From QPJE01 sp051747745 (GTDB lineage: Bacteria > Bacillota > Halanaerobiia > Halanaerobiales > Halanaerobiaceae), in assembly GCA_051747745.1 (NCBI GenBank), contig JBNJGL010000009.1, positions 1 to 54,935 of the forward strand: a DNA stretch of 54,935 nucleotides. Direction: 5' to 3'. Under the pieces are notes generated by a model, which had not been told where the DNA came from, did no database searches, and saw only the letters and a list, made by a program, of their open reading frames with translations. Below, piece by piece: positions 25,114-33,707 of the stretch. The stretch's first letter is position 1, and each line of letters begins with the position of its first letter. The translations under genes were made by a program, and so were the position numbers.

Positions 25114-25560
25114 ATGTCAGATATAACTGGTTTAGGAGCCGCACAAAATACGCAGTATGAGATAGAAACAGAAAGAGCCAGTCTGGAAGGGAATGATGGT
25201 TTAGGTCAGGATGCATTTTTTAAGATCTTAATCACACAGCTTCAAAATCAGGATCCTTTAGATCCGATGGAAGACAGGGAGTTCATCTCTCAGATGGCCG
25301 AATTTAGCTCTTTAGAAAAGGTGGAAAAAATATACGGTATGTTAGAACAGCAGTTTAATGTAAACCAGCTTGCAGGACAGGCTGATCTGATTGGTAAAGA
25401 GATAACTGCAGATATAGAAGGTGTGCAGTTAAAAGGTACAGTTGATGGAGTCAAATCCAAAGATGAAGAAATATGGGTTGTGCTGAAAAATGGTTCTGAA
25501 ATAAGGATGGATAACATTACAGCAGTCAATAGAGCAGGTGGCTCAGAGGAAGAGGTGTAG
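25114..25560 (+). CDS. flgD: Flagellar hook assembly scaffold FlgD
   Basis: Hook cap that aids polymerisation of FlgE. It is 148 residues, short, as in Firmicutes, where the C-terminal Fn3/tudor part is reduced. The conserved N-terminal block is GQDAFFKILITQLQNQDPLD then PMEDREFISQMAEFSSLEKV. The second half (KEITADIEGVQLKGTVDGVK) is a small beta domain. AAGGAGGG precedes ATG. It is followed 3 bases later by the TIGR02530-type gene. Confidence 0.95.
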   Translation: MSDITGLGAAQNTQYEIETERASLEGNDGLGQDAFFKILITQLQNQDPLDPMEDREFISQMAEFSSLEKVEKIYGMLEQQFNVNQLAGQADLIGKEITADIEGVQLKGTVDGVKSKDEEIWVVLKNGSEIRMDNITAVNRAGGSEEEV

Positions 25561-25563
25561 ATT

Positions 25564-25956
25564 ATGGATAACAGACTAAAAATAAATCAGCCAATAAGGC
25601 CACTTGAACAAAATAAAAATATAAAACGTAAAAATCAGCAGGAAAATGATAAAAATGTATCTTTTAAAGAATTATTAAGTGAAAAACTTGCCGATAAGAA
25701 TAAAATTAACTTTTCCAAACATGCTAAAAAAAGGCTGGATTCCCGTTCTATTTCTGTTAGTGAAAAAGATTTGAATCAGCTAACAAATGGTGTAGAAAAA
25801 GCCAAAGAAAAAGGCTCAAGAGATTCACTTATAATGGTAAATAATGTTGCCTATATTGTGAGTGTGGAAAATAATACTGTTATTACTGCTGTTGATGGTG
25901 AAAGCATGAAAGAAAATGTTTTTACAAATATAGATAGTGCTGTTTTTATGGAATAG
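25564..25956 (+). CDS. Flagellar operon protein of the TIGR02530 type
   Basis: A 130-residue protein with the family core NFSKHAKKRLDSRSISVSEK, then LNQLTNGVEKAKEKGSRDSL and VNNVAYIVSVENNTVITAVD. Members sit between flgD and flgE in many Firmicutes and are called a putative flagellar operon protein; the biochemical role is unknown. The ATG is 3 bases after the flgD stop. It is followed by 156 bases holding the flgE leader hairpins. Confidence 0.85.
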   Translation: MDNRLKINQPIRPLEQNKNIKRKNQQENDKNVSFKELLSEKLADKNKINFSKHAKKRLDSRSISVSEKDLNQLTNGVEKAKEKGSRDSLIMVNNVAYIVSVENNTVITAVDGESMKENVFTNIDSAVFME

Positions 25957-26033
25957 GAGAAAACAAAAATAGAAGGTTGAAAATACAAATAAAAGTTCAA
26001 TCTAAAATATTTAAATTAGTATGAAATCGGAAT

Positions 26034-26084
26034 GAGCTGGACCTTTTTCAGGAAGCTCTGTCCTGCTGTCGAAAACAGCAGGAC
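26034..26084 (+). promoter_or_regulatory. Two-hairpin leader element before flgE
   Basis: Hairpin 1: GAGCT (26034-26038), bulge GGA, CCT, loop TTTTC, AGG, bulge A, AGCTC (26054-26058). Hairpin 2: GTCCTGCTGT (26060-26069), loop CGAAA, ACAGCAGGAC (26075-26084), a perfect 10-bp stem. Hairpin 1 shares AGCTGGACCT and AGGAAGCT exactly with a leader element before flgG. No T-run follows, so it is not a terminator. Confidence 0.7.
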
Positions 26085-26112
26085 TCCGATAAAACTGAAG
26101 GAGGAAAATTAT

Positions 26113-27780
26113 ATGTTGAGATCGATGTATGCTGGTGTATCAGGATTAAACAGCCACCAGCAGATGATGGATGTAGTTGGAAATAATATTTCCAATGTAA
26201 ATACAATTGGTTTTAAAAGCAGCAGAGTTACATTTAAGGAAATGTTAAATCAGACAATAAAAGGTGCATCTGCACCTCAGGATGATCGTGCAGGGACAAA
26301 TCCGCAGCAGGTGGGATTAGGAGTCGGACTGGGGAGTATAGATGCAGATATGTCCTCTGGAAACTTACAGCCGACCGGAAAATCATCTGATGTTGCCATC
26401 CAGGGAGATGGATTCTTTATACTTCAGGATGGAGAAAAGAATGTATTTTCCAGAGCTGGTAATTTCAATTTTGATAGAAATGGTAATCTTTATTCTTCCA
26501 GCACAGGACTACTTGTGCAGGGATGGAAGGCAGATCAGGGAGAGCTTCCTGCAGATATGGGAAAAAATAGTATGGAGGCAATTACTCTCGACAGTCAGAT
26601 AGGTGCAAATGCAACAGATTCAATATCTTACAGTAAAAATATAGATGCATCTACAGAAAATACACTAGAAATTGATAATTTAACACTTGATTTAGAAACT
26701 ACTTCAGGTTATGAAGATTCACTTTCATTTGAACTAACACCAGATGAAGATTCTTTTAACACATGGGACTTTACAATGAAAGCTGAAGATGCAGCTACTA
26801 CATTTTCTGATGGTACTGCCAGCTTTACAGAGAAAATAACCGGACAGCTGGTACTCGGCAGTGATGGTGAAATAGTTTCATTTGTATCAGATGATGATGG
26901 CTCAGGTAATACTATAGATTTTATCAATGATAATTTGGTTGTTGATGTTAATGGGAATGGAGAAGAGGTAACTTTAGAAACTCCAAATTTTGCAGATGAT
27001 GCTGCTGATGATGGTAATATTTATGTCGCTTCAGCCAATCTTTTTGAAGATTCTACTGAAGCAGACAATAATCTGGCTTTAGATTATGAACTCAATGCAA
27101 AAAGAGGTATCTCAGTTGATGTATTTGACAGCCTGGGAGACAAACACAATCTTGATTTTACTCTTAAAAAAGTGGATAACAGACTCTGGAGAATTTATGA
27201 AGATGATATTTCAATTGATGGTTCCAGCAGTCAGGATATTGGTGGCCCATATCATGAAATAGAATTTAGCCCAGAAGGTGATATTGAATCTGGTGGAATG
27301 CTTGATTTTACATTTCATCCAACAGGGCCGGATAAAGATCAGACAATAGAATTGGATTTCAGTGATGTAACACAGTATGCAGGAGAAATGTCTGCAAACT
27401 TTGAAAATATCAATGGAAATGCAAAAGGTTCTTTAGAATCATTTTCATTTACAGAAACTGGAGATATAATCGGTTCTTACAGCAATGGACTGACACAGAT
27501 TCAGGCAAGGATTGCTCTTGCTAATTTCCAGAACCCTGCTGGTCTTATCAGACAGGAAGGGGTGTTTAGCGAATCTGCTAATTCAGGTGACGCAGAAGTA
27601 GTTAGTCCTTCAGAAGGTGGTGCGGGTTCTCTGGCTCCATCAACACTGGAAATGTCCAATGTTAACCTGTCACAGGAATTCACCAATATGATAACCGCCC
27701 AGAGAGGATTTCAGGCAAGTTCAAAACTGATAACAACATCTGATGAAATGCTGCAGGAACTTGTTAATCTAAAAAGATAA
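26113..27780 (+). CDS. flgE: Flagellar hook protein FlgE
   Basis: Hook subunit, 555 residues. N-terminus MLRSMYAGVSGLNSHQQMMD then GNNISNVNTIGFKSSRVTFK. The C-terminus is the paired helix NLSQEFTNMITAQRGFQASS and LITTSDEMLQELVNLKR. The middle (about 170-430) is a long, acidic, variable surface insertion (Asp/Glu-rich, for example SGYEDSLSFELTPDEDSFN), fitting a halophile. The open frame can be extended to ATG 26032, but that extension is the leader hairpin; AAGGAGG before ATG 26113 sets the start. Confidence 0.96.
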   Translation: MLRSMYAGVSGLNSHQQMMDVVGNNISNVNTIGFKSSRVTFKEMLNQTIKGASAPQDDRAGTNPQQVGLGVGLGSIDADMSSGNLQPTGKSSDVAIQGDGFFILQDGEKNVFSRAGNFNFDRNGNLYSSSTGLLVQGWKADQGELPADMGKNSMEAITLDSQIGANATDSISYSKNIDASTENTLEIDNLTLDLETTSGYEDSLSFELTPDEDSFNTWDFTMKAEDAATTFSDGTASFTEKITGQLVLGSDGEIVSFVSDDDGSGNTIDFINDNLVVDVNGNGEEVTLETPNFADDAADDGNIYVASANLFEDSTEADNNLALDYELNAKRGISVDVFDSLGDKHNLDFTLKKVDNRLWRIYEDDISIDGSSSQDIGGPYHEIEFSPEGDIESGGMLDFTFHPTGPDKDQTIELDFSDVTQYAGEMSANFENINGNAKGSLESFSFTETGDIIGSYSNGLTQIQARIALANFQNPAGLIRQEGVFSESANSGDAEVVSPSEGGAGSLAPSTLEMSNVNLSQEFTNMITAQRGFQASSKLITTSDEMLQELVNLKR

Positions 27781-27791
27781 TTTGACTTAAT

Positions 27792-27821
27792 CTGTCAGAC
27801 CTCATTAATGAGGTCTGACAG
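27792..27821 (+). other. Perfect 30-base palindrome between flgE and flbD
   Basis: CTGTCAGACCTCATT is followed at once by its exact reverse complement, giving 15 base pairs at the DNA level or a 13-bp RNA hairpin with a TTAA loop. No T-run follows (TACAATAAAGG), so it is unlikely to end transcription. It may protect the 3' end of a processed flgE mRNA, giving more hook protein than the downstream products. Confidence 0.6.
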
Positions 27822-27841
27822 TACAATAAAGGAAGTGGAAG

Positions 27842-28048
27842 ATGATTAAGGTAGAAAAAACAAATGGTGAAGAAGTAATACTTAATTCCGATCTTATTGA
27901 ACAGATTAAGGAAACACCTGATACAGTGGTAACCTTAACCAACTGCAAAAAACTGCTGGTCAAAGAATCAGCTGACGAAATCATAGAAAAAATAATAGAT
28001 TACCGGAGAAAAATATTATCTGGAATTTCAAGAACAGGGGAGAGATAG
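27842..28048 (+). CDS. flbD: Small flagellar protein FlbD (SwrD-like)
   Basis: A 68-residue protein starting MIKVEKTNGEEVILNSDLIE and continuing IKETPDTVVTLTNCKKLLVK, the compact family pattern (in Bacillus SwrD, reported to support stator power). The C-terminus EIIEKIIDYRRKIL is helical. It lies between flgE and motA, its usual position in Firmicutes. The motA start follows 3 bases after its stop. Confidence 0.9.
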   Translation: MIKVEKTNGEEVILNSDLIEQIKETPDTVVTLTNCKKLLVKESADEIIEKIIDYRRKILSGISRTGER

Positions 28049-28051
28049 GTT

Positions 28052-28855
28052 ATGGATCTAGCTACAATTATTGGCATAATAAGTGGTGCCATTATATTTG
28101 TATCAGTTGCATTATTAGGTGGTAATGCAGTTATATTTGTCAGTGTGCAGTCAGCACTGGTTGTTTTAGGTGGTACATTTGCTGGAACACTGATAAGTTA
28201 TTCTTTTGATGATCTTAAAAAAATACCAGAACTGATAAAAGTCTCCCTTCAAAATGATTTTATGAAATCTGATCTCATTATTGAAGATCTGGTTAACTTT
28301 GCTGAAAAGGCCAGGCGGGAAGGACTGCTTGCCCTTGAAGATGATGCAAATGAGATGGAAGATGAGTTTTTAAAAAAAGGTATTCAGCTGGTTGTAGATG
28401 GTACTGATCCAGAGCTTGTCCGTAATATTCTGGAAACAAAGCTTACCTTTCTTGAAGAAAGACATGGTAAAGGACAGGGTATTTTTTCTACAATGGGTCA
28501 GCTGGCCCCTGCTTTTGGAATGATAGGTACACTGATTGGATTGATTCAGATGTTAAGTCAGCTGGATGATCCAACACAGCTTGGTTCTGGTATGGCTGTT
28601 GCCCTTATTACAACACTCTATGGAGCACTGATGGCCAACTGGATATTTATACCACTTGCTAAAAATCTTGAAGCCAGAAGTGCACATGAGGTTTTGGTAA
28701 AAGAAGTAATAATAGAAGGAATACTGTCGATTCAGGCAGGAGAAAATCCAAGAATAGTTAAAGAAAAACTGCATGCTTTCCTATCAGAGGGAGAAAAAGA
28801 AGAAGTAGAAGCCAGGATAAATAATAGTGATACGGTGGCTGCTGACAATGCGTAG
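28052..28855 (+). CDS. motA: Flagellar stator protein MotA (MotA/MotP type)
   Basis: Ion-channel half of the stator, 267 residues, four TM segments: about 5-22, 28-46, 153-172 and 185-205. The start MDLATIIGIISGAIIFVS and the TM3 signature STMGQLAPAFGMIGTLIGLI are typical. The cytoplasmic loop between TM2 and TM3 carries the FliG-contacting charges (EKARREGLLALEDDANEMED). The N-terminal sequence resembles the sodium-driven MotP/PomA group as much as MotA; a halophile would make Na+ plausible, but reading alone cannot decide. It overlaps motB by 8 bases. Confidence 0.93.
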   Translation: MDLATIIGIISGAIIFVSVALLGGNAVIFVSVQSALVVLGGTFAGTLISYSFDDLKKIPELIKVSLQNDFMKSDLIIEDLVNFAEKARREGLLALEDDANEMEDEFLKKGIQLVVDGTDPELVRNILETKLTFLEERHGKGQGIFSTMGQLAPAFGMIGTLIGLIQMLSQLDDPTQLGSGMAVALITTLYGALMANWIFIPLAKNLEARSAHEVLVKEVIIEGILSIQAGENPRIVKEKLHAFLSEGEKEEVEARINNSDTVAADNA

Positions 28856-29588
28856 AAAAAGAAACAGCTCTAATAAAAATCAGGATGGAGGCGGTTCTCC
28901 CGCCTGGATGACTACATTTGGTGATATGATGACACTGCTTCTGGTTTTTTTCGTTCTTCTTTATTCTTTTTCTTCACTGGATGTACAGAAATTTAAAGGT
29001 TTTATATCAGCACTCCAGAATCAGCTTGGGGTACTTGAGGGTGGAAAAACAATAATTGATGCACCCAATATTACTGCAGGAGATATAAGTGAAGATTTAG
29101 GTGACGCTCCGCAGAATCTGGGGCGGGTGATGGAGCAGATGCAGGAATATATAGATAACAATAATTTAAATGACAGAGTAAATATTGATAGGAAAAGAAA
29201 GGGCCTTGTAATAAGTCTAACAGGTGAAATTTTATATGATCTGGGAAGAGCAGACCTAAAAGCACAGGGAGAAGAAGTGCTGACAATGATAGCAGAAAAT
29301 CTTAAAGAACTACCCAATGATATTATGATAGAAGGGCATACAGATTATCTTCCAATTAATAATCAGCAGTATCCATCAAACTGGGAACTTTCTACAGCTC
29401 GAGCAGTAAATGTTATTAAATATTTAATAGAAGAAAAAGACTTCACCCCTTCTCGACTTTCTGCAGCAGGATATTCTAAATACCGACCTGTAGTTGATGA
29501 AAATAATCCAGAGGCACTGGCAAAAAATAGAAGGGTTGAAATAGTAATATTGAATTCACAGTATGGAATTGATCAATATAATAATTAG
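28848..29588 (+). CDS. motB: Flagellar stator protein MotB (MotB/MotS type)
   Basis: Peptidoglycan-anchored stator half, 246 residues. The short cytoplasmic basic N-terminus MRRKRNSSNKN is followed by a single TM with the ion-binding Asp26 in TTFGDMMTLLLVFFVLLYSF, a plug/linker, and an OmpA-type domain (IEGHTDYLPI, NWELSTARAVNVIKYLI, NRRVEIVIL). The frame is open to GTG 28827, but ATG 28848 gives the family-typical N-terminus and overlaps the motA end, favouring translational coupling. Confidence 0.94.
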   Translation: MRRKRNSSNKNQDGGGSPAWMTTFGDMMTLLLVFFVLLYSFSSLDVQKFKGFISALQNQLGVLEGGKTIIDAPNITAGDISEDLGDAPQNLGRVMEQMQEYIDNNNLNDRVNIDRKRKGLVISLTGEILYDLGRADLKAQGEEVLTMIAENLKELPNDIMIEGHTDYLPINNQQYPSNWELSTARAVNVIKYLIEEKDFTPSRLSAAGYSKYRPVVDENNPEALAKNRRVEIVILNSQYGIDQYNN

Positions 29589-29603
29589 AGAGGGGGGCAT
29601 TTA

Positions 29604-30056
29604 ATGGATGATGGTAAAGTGAATATCAAAATGATTGCTCTAATTGTTGTATTAGTAATAATAATAACTGGAATAATGAGCTTCACTTTTTTTACATTTT
29701 TCTCAGTTTCAGAAAGTAGTGAAGGAGAAAAAGGGGAAATAAAAAGTGTAAAAGATTTAAATCCAACTTATAATGCTGGAAATTTTGTGGTAAATTTATC
29801 TGACAGCTCAAATATGAGCTTTATTAAAGCCAGCATAGTTTTTGAACTAGAAGATGAAGATATGGTTGAAGAACTTGATAAGCGCAAAGCTCAGATTAGA
29901 GATGAAATGATTTCTATATTGAGAGCACAGAGCAGAAAAATAATTGAAGAACCAGGTGCAAAAACTATTAAATCAATAATTAAAAACTCCATTAATCAGC
30001 TTTTAATATCAGGAGAAATTCGAAACGTCTGGTTTACAGAACTGGTTGTTCAGTAG
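29604..30056 (+). CDS. fliL: Flagellar basal body-associated protein FliL
   Basis: Stator-associated membrane protein, 150 residues, with one TM at about 10-32 and an extracytoplasmic domain (YNAGNFVVNLSDSSNMSFIK, then KAQIRDEMISILRAQSRKII) typical of FliL. The C-terminus INQLLISGEIRNVWFTELVVQ is the conserved end. AGGGGGGC precedes ATG. It is in the usual order motB-fliL-fliM. Confidence 0.92.
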   Translation: MDDGKVNIKMIALIVVLVIIITGIMSFTFFTFFSVSESSEGEKGEIKSVKDLNPTYNAGNFVVNLSDSSNMSFIKASIVFELEDEDMVEELDKRKAQIRDEMISILRAQSRKIIEEPGAKTIKSIIKNSINQLLISGEIRNVWFTELVVQ

Positions 30057-30068
30057 GGAGGAAAGAAA

Positions 30069-31073
30069 ATGTCTGAAGTACTAAATCAAAATGAAATAGA
30101 TTCTCTTCTCTCTGCACTGAGCAGTGGAAATCTGGATGTTGAAGAGGCAAAAGAGCAATCTGAAGAAAAGGAAGTTAAAAATTATGATTTCCGCAGGCCG
30201 GATAAACTGTCAAAAGAACAGATGCGTACACTTCAGATGATTCATGAAAATATGTCCAGAAATTTTACTACAACACTGTCAACAAAACTGAGAAGTATGG
30301 TTAATTTCGATGTTGCTTCAATAGAGCAGCTTTCTTACTCAGAATTTATTCACTCCCTACCAGAGCCAACTATTATAGGTATCTGTGGTATGGAACCACT
30401 AAAAGGGCAGTTTATTTTTGAAATCAATCCGGAGATAGGATTTGCCATTATTGATAGATTATTTGGTGGTTTTGGAAAGGCAATAACAGAAGTGAGGGCT
30501 TTTACCGATATAGAGCAGGTAGTTATCAAAAAAGTTATGTCCTGGATACTGAAAGATTTTCAAGAAGCCTGGCAGAATATCGCGGAATTAGATCCCAGTC
30601 TTCTTGAATTGGAATCCAATCCACAGTTTACACAGATTGTACCTGACAGTGATATGACAATAATTATTACATTATCTGCTCGAATCGCTGATATAGAAGG
30701 TCTTGTAAATATCTGTATTCCATATATAATGTTAGAGCCACTTGTTTCAAATCTAAATGCACAGTACTGGTTTGCAAGCACCAGAGAAAAACAGACAGCA
30801 GAACATATAGAGCAGCTGAAGAAACGCCTTCAGGATGCCAGTTTAGAAATACATGCTGAATTAGGCCAGACAGAACTAACAGTAGAAGATTTTCTCTATC
30901 TGCAGCCAGGTGATGTGATAACCCTTGATAAAAAAGTTAAAGAAAATGTAGATGTGAGAATAGGTAATTTTAGAAAATATAGAGCATCTGCCGGAACAAA
31001 AAATAGACATAAAGCAGTTAAAATACTAGGTGTAGCAGAAAATACGGTAGAGGAGAGTGATAATGATGAGTAA
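30069..31073 (+). CDS. fliM: Flagellar motor switch protein FliM
   Basis: C-ring protein that binds CheY-P, 334 residues. The N-terminal CheY-docking motif is VLNQNEIDSLLSAL. The middle CheC-like domain includes EFIHSLPEPTIIGICGMEPL and FGGFGKAITEVRAFTDIEQV. The C-terminal FliN-like part has LTVEDFLYLQPGDVITLDKK. Its last codons overlap the fliY start. GGGAGGAAAG precedes ATG. Confidence 0.97.
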   Translation: MSEVLNQNEIDSLLSALSSGNLDVEEAKEQSEEKEVKNYDFRRPDKLSKEQMRTLQMIHENMSRNFTTTLSTKLRSMVNFDVASIEQLSYSEFIHSLPEPTIIGICGMEPLKGQFIFEINPEIGFAIIDRLFGGFGKAITEVRAFTDIEQVVIKKVMSWILKDFQEAWQNIAELDPSLLELESNPQFTQIVPDSDMTIIITLSARIADIEGLVNICIPYIMLEPLVSNLNAQYWFASTREKQTAEHIEQLKKRLQDASLEIHAELGQTELTVEDFLYLQPGDVITLDKKVKENVDVRIGNFRKYRASAGTKNRHKAVKILGVAENTVEESDNDE

Positions 31074-32256
31074 TGATGGAAACTTTTTATCTCAGGAAGA
31101 AATAGATGCTCTAATGAACAGCCAGGAAGAGGAAGAAGATAGTGAAGAGATCTTAACCTCAGAAGAAATAGATGTAATAGGAGAAATAGGAAATATTTCT
31201 ATGGGTTCTTCTGCTACTGCACTCTCTACCCTACTTGATAAAAAGGTGGAAATTACGGCACCTGAAGTAAGTGTTATTAAATTTCAGGAAATAATAGATG
31301 AATATGACCGCCCCTGTGTTCTGGTTCGGGTTAAATATGTTGAAGGACTTGAAGGAGTAAATCTTCTTGTTATTAATACTGAAGATGCTGCTATTATTGC
31401 AGACCTCATGATGGGCGGGGACGGAATCAGTGGAGTTGACGAAGATTCCCTCAATGAAATATATATCAGCGCTGTTGGTGAGGCTATGAATCAGATGATG
31501 GGATCAGCTTCTACTGCCATGTCAAATATTCTGGATGAAATAGTAAATATTTCTCCTCCAGCCGCAGAATATATAGAATTAGATGATGTGCTGGAAAGTG
31601 ATGAAGAATGGTTTGCAGCAGACGAAGAGGTTGTTGTAACTTCATTTAATCTTAAAGTTGGAGATCTTATTGACAGCACCTTTAAACAGATATCATCTTT
31701 ATCTTTTGTAAAAGAACTGTCCGCTACACTTCTGCACGAAGGTGAAGGACTGATGGATAAAACAATCGATGCGGAAAGGCTGGAGGAAGAAGCGAAAGAA
31801 GAAGTGGACATGTCTGCCAAAAAAGAGCTGCAGAATTCAGCAGGGAGAACATCAGCTGCAGAAAGCTCTCCGAGCCCTCAACAGAGATCGGCAGCGTCCA
31901 GCCAGCAGGTGGGGAATAGAAATATAAAAAAAGAGGAAACAGTTGGCGTGCAGTCGGCACAGTTTCCAGAATTTGATGAACAGATTTCTCAACCACTCCC
32001 AAATAATATGGAGTTAATAAAAGATGTTCCTCTTGAAGTGACAGTAAGACTGGGTAAAACCAGTATGAAGATACGAGAAATTTTGGAACTTGGTGATGGC
32101 TCAATAATTGAGCTGGATAAGCTTGCCGGAGAACCGGTAGATTTGCTCGTTAATGGGAAGCTGGTTGCAAAAGGTGAGGTTGTTGTAATTGATGAGAACT
32201 TTGGTTTCAGAGTAAAAGATATTATTAGTCCTGCTGAACGCCTCACACAGCTTTAG
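31063..32256 (+). CDS. fliY: Flagellar motor switch phosphatase FliY (CheC-like plus FliN)
   Basis: C-ring component and CheY-P phosphatase, 397 residues. A FliM-like N-terminal motif (FLSQEEIDALMNS) precedes a CheC-like domain with two E-x-x-N sites (Glu41/Asn44 in GEIGNISMGSSATALS; GEAMNQMMGSASTAMS). A low-complexity linker (about 240-305, Ser/Gln/Glu-rich) follows, then the FliN domain (DVPLEVTVRLGKTSMKIREI to FGFRVKDII). It is therefore the FliN of this operon. ATG 31063 is 7 bases behind AGGAG; GTG 31057 is too close. Confidence 0.95.
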   Translation: MMSNDGNFLSQEEIDALMNSQEEEEDSEEILTSEEIDVIGEIGNISMGSSATALSTLLDKKVEITAPEVSVIKFQEIIDEYDRPCVLVRVKYVEGLEGVNLLVINTEDAAIIADLMMGGDGISGVDEDSLNEIYISAVGEAMNQMMGSASTAMSNILDEIVNISPPAAEYIELDDVLESDEEWFAADEEVVVTSFNLKVGDLIDSTFKQISSLSFVKELSATLLHEGEGLMDKTIDAERLEEEAKEEVDMSAKKELQNSAGRTSAAESSPSPQQRSAASSQQVGNRNIKKEETVGVQSAQFPEFDEQISQPLPNNMELIKDVPLEVTVRLGKTSMKIREILELGDGSIIELDKLAGEPVDLLVNGKLVAKGEVVVIDENFGFRVKDIISPAERLTQL

Positions 32257-32269
32257 GCAGGGGGGAAAA

Positions 32270-32662
32270 ATGAATTATATCTGGGAAACAGCTAAAATAA
32301 TTTTTTCTCTTGGAATAGTAATTATATTAATTTTTCTTCTCTATTATCTGCTGAGAGATAGACTGAACTTTGTCAATAAGGCGAAATATATGGAAGTGAT
32401 AGATGCTATGCGCCTCGGAAGTGGTGAAGTCATCTATCTGGTGGAAAGCTTTGATAAAATAATTATGATTGCTTCCGGTAAAGAAGGATCGACAAAGATC
32501 GAGAGCTGGGAAAAAAGCGAAATCAACCTGGAATTTGAGAGAATAGATGATAATAAACCTGGTAAATTTAAAACAAATATCTTTAAAGACAAATTTATGC
32601 AGGCATTAAATAGAACAAATTCTGAACCAAAAAAGAAAAAAAGTCGTGATAATGATGAATAA
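32270..32662 (+). CDS. fliO: Flagellar biosynthetic protein FliO
   Basis: Small membrane protein assisting FliP assembly, 130 residues. One TM (about 7-27) is followed by YLLRDRLNFVNKAKYMEVID, then RLGSGEVIYLVESFDKIIMI, the beta-rich FliO cytoplasmic core, and a basic tail. Sequence conservation in FliO is low, but the position directly before fliP and the layout are characteristic. It overlaps fliP by 11 bases. Confidence 0.85.
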   Translation: MNYIWETAKIIFSLGIVIILIFLLYYLLRDRLNFVNKAKYMEVIDAMRLGSGEVIYLVESFDKIIMIASGKEGSTKIESWEKSEINLEFERIDDNKPGKFKTNIFKDKFMQALNRTNSEPKKKKSRDNDE

Positions 32663-33413
32663 AAAGATCATTTTACTGCTGTTTATAATTTTTATATTTA
32701 TAATTTTTAATAGTTCAGCTTTTGCACAGGACTTCAATCTTCCGGAATTTAGTTTTGAAATGAACAGTGGTGGTAATGAAGCAGATGATCTTGTACTATC
32801 GCTGCGGATATTACTTCTGCTCACAGTTCTTTCCTTAGCTCCTGCTGTTATTATACTGTTTACTTCCTTTACCAGGATAATAATAGTGTTTTCCATTTTG
32901 AAGCGAGCTCTGGCGCTGAATAATATGCCGCCAAATCAGGTTTTAATAGGTATTGCAATATTTTTAACTATATTTATTATGGCACCTGTCTGGCAGGGAA
33001 TCAATCAGGATGCACTTCAGCCATATCTCAATGAAGAGATTACTTTAGAAAATGCTTCTAAAAATACACTCAGCCCGGTGAGAGATTTTATGTTTGATCA
33101 GGTTGATGAAAAATCGATGGCACTTTTTACCGATATGGCAGAGATGGAGCGGCCGGAAACACGGGATGATATTCCCACCTATGTTCTTATTCCGGCATTT
33201 CTCGTTAATGAGATCAAGATTGCATTTCAAATTGGATTTTTAATTTATATACCATTTTTAATGATAGATATGATAGTTGCAAGTATTCTGATGTCAATGG
33301 GTATGATGATGCTTCCACCGGTAATAATATCTTTGCCATTTAAAATTCTTCTATTTGTACTGGCAGATGGATGGCATCTCCTTATCGGTTCACTTGTACA
33401 GACATTTAATTAG
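32652..33413 (+). CDS. fliP: Flagellar type III secretion protein FliP
   Basis: Core of the export gate, about 253 residues. Signal peptide to SSAFAQ, then LVLSLRILLLLTVLSLAPAV, the FTSFTRIIIVFSILKRALAL signature and NNMPPNQVLIGIAIFLT, typical FliP. The C-terminal MGMMMLPPVIISLPFKILLF is also conserved. The frame begins at GTG 32646; tandem ATGs at 32652 and 32655 inside the fliO end are more likely. Confidence 0.96.
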   Translation: MMNKKIILLLFIIFIFIIFNSSAFAQDFNLPEFSFEMNSGGNEADDLVLSLRILLLLTVLSLAPAVIILFTSFTRIIIVFSILKRALALNNMPPNQVLIGIAIFLTIFIMAPVWQGINQDALQPYLNEEITLENASKNTLSPVRDFMFDQVDEKSMALFTDMAEMERPETRDDIPTYVLIPAFLVNEIKIAFQIGFLIYIPFLMIDMIVASILMSMGMMMLPPVIISLPFKILLFVLADGWHLLIGSLVQTFN

Positions 33414-33428
33414 TAAGGAGGCAGTATA

Positions 33429-33701
33429 TTGAACGAAGCTCTAGTAGTTGATATTGGCCGCCAGGCTGTTTACATTGTTTTAAAGGTAATACTGCCTGTT
33501 CTGGGTGCAGGACTGATTACCGGTCTGGCAGTTGCGATAATACAGGCAACAACACAGATCCAGGAACAGACTCTAGCTTTTGTGCCCAAGATATTTGCAG
33601 TTCTTGCTTCAATTGGATTTTTTGGCCCCTGGATTATGAGAACTGTTGTGGAATTTGTACAGGAGCTGCTGCGGAATATACCCCTGTATGTGGGGGGCTG
33701 A
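33429..33701 (+). CDS. fliQ: Flagellar type III secretion protein FliQ
   Basis: Export gate subunit, 90 residues, two hydrophobic hairpin segments: VYIVLKVILPVLGAGLITGL and FAVLASIGFFGPWIM. The AVAIIQATTQIQEQTLAFVP signature lies between them. The TTG start is 8 bases behind AAGGAGG. It lies between fliP and fliR, as usual. Confidence 0.95.
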   Translation: MNEALVVDIGRQAVYIVLKVILPVLGAGLITGLAVAIIQATTQIQEQTLAFVPKIFAVLASIGFFGPWIMRTVVEFVQELLRNIPLYVGG

Positions 33702-33707
33702 TGATAA

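Noticed and set aside
26087..26094. CCGATAA in the flgE leader as a sigma-28 -10
   Set aside because: No -35 is present at the right distance; the upstream bases belong to the perfect 10-bp hairpin.
26032..26112. Longer FlgE start at ATG 26032 (27 extra residues)
   Set aside because: The extension is made of two RNA hairpins, lacks a ribosome site, and destroys the invariant FlgE N-terminus that begins at 26113 behind AAGGAGG.
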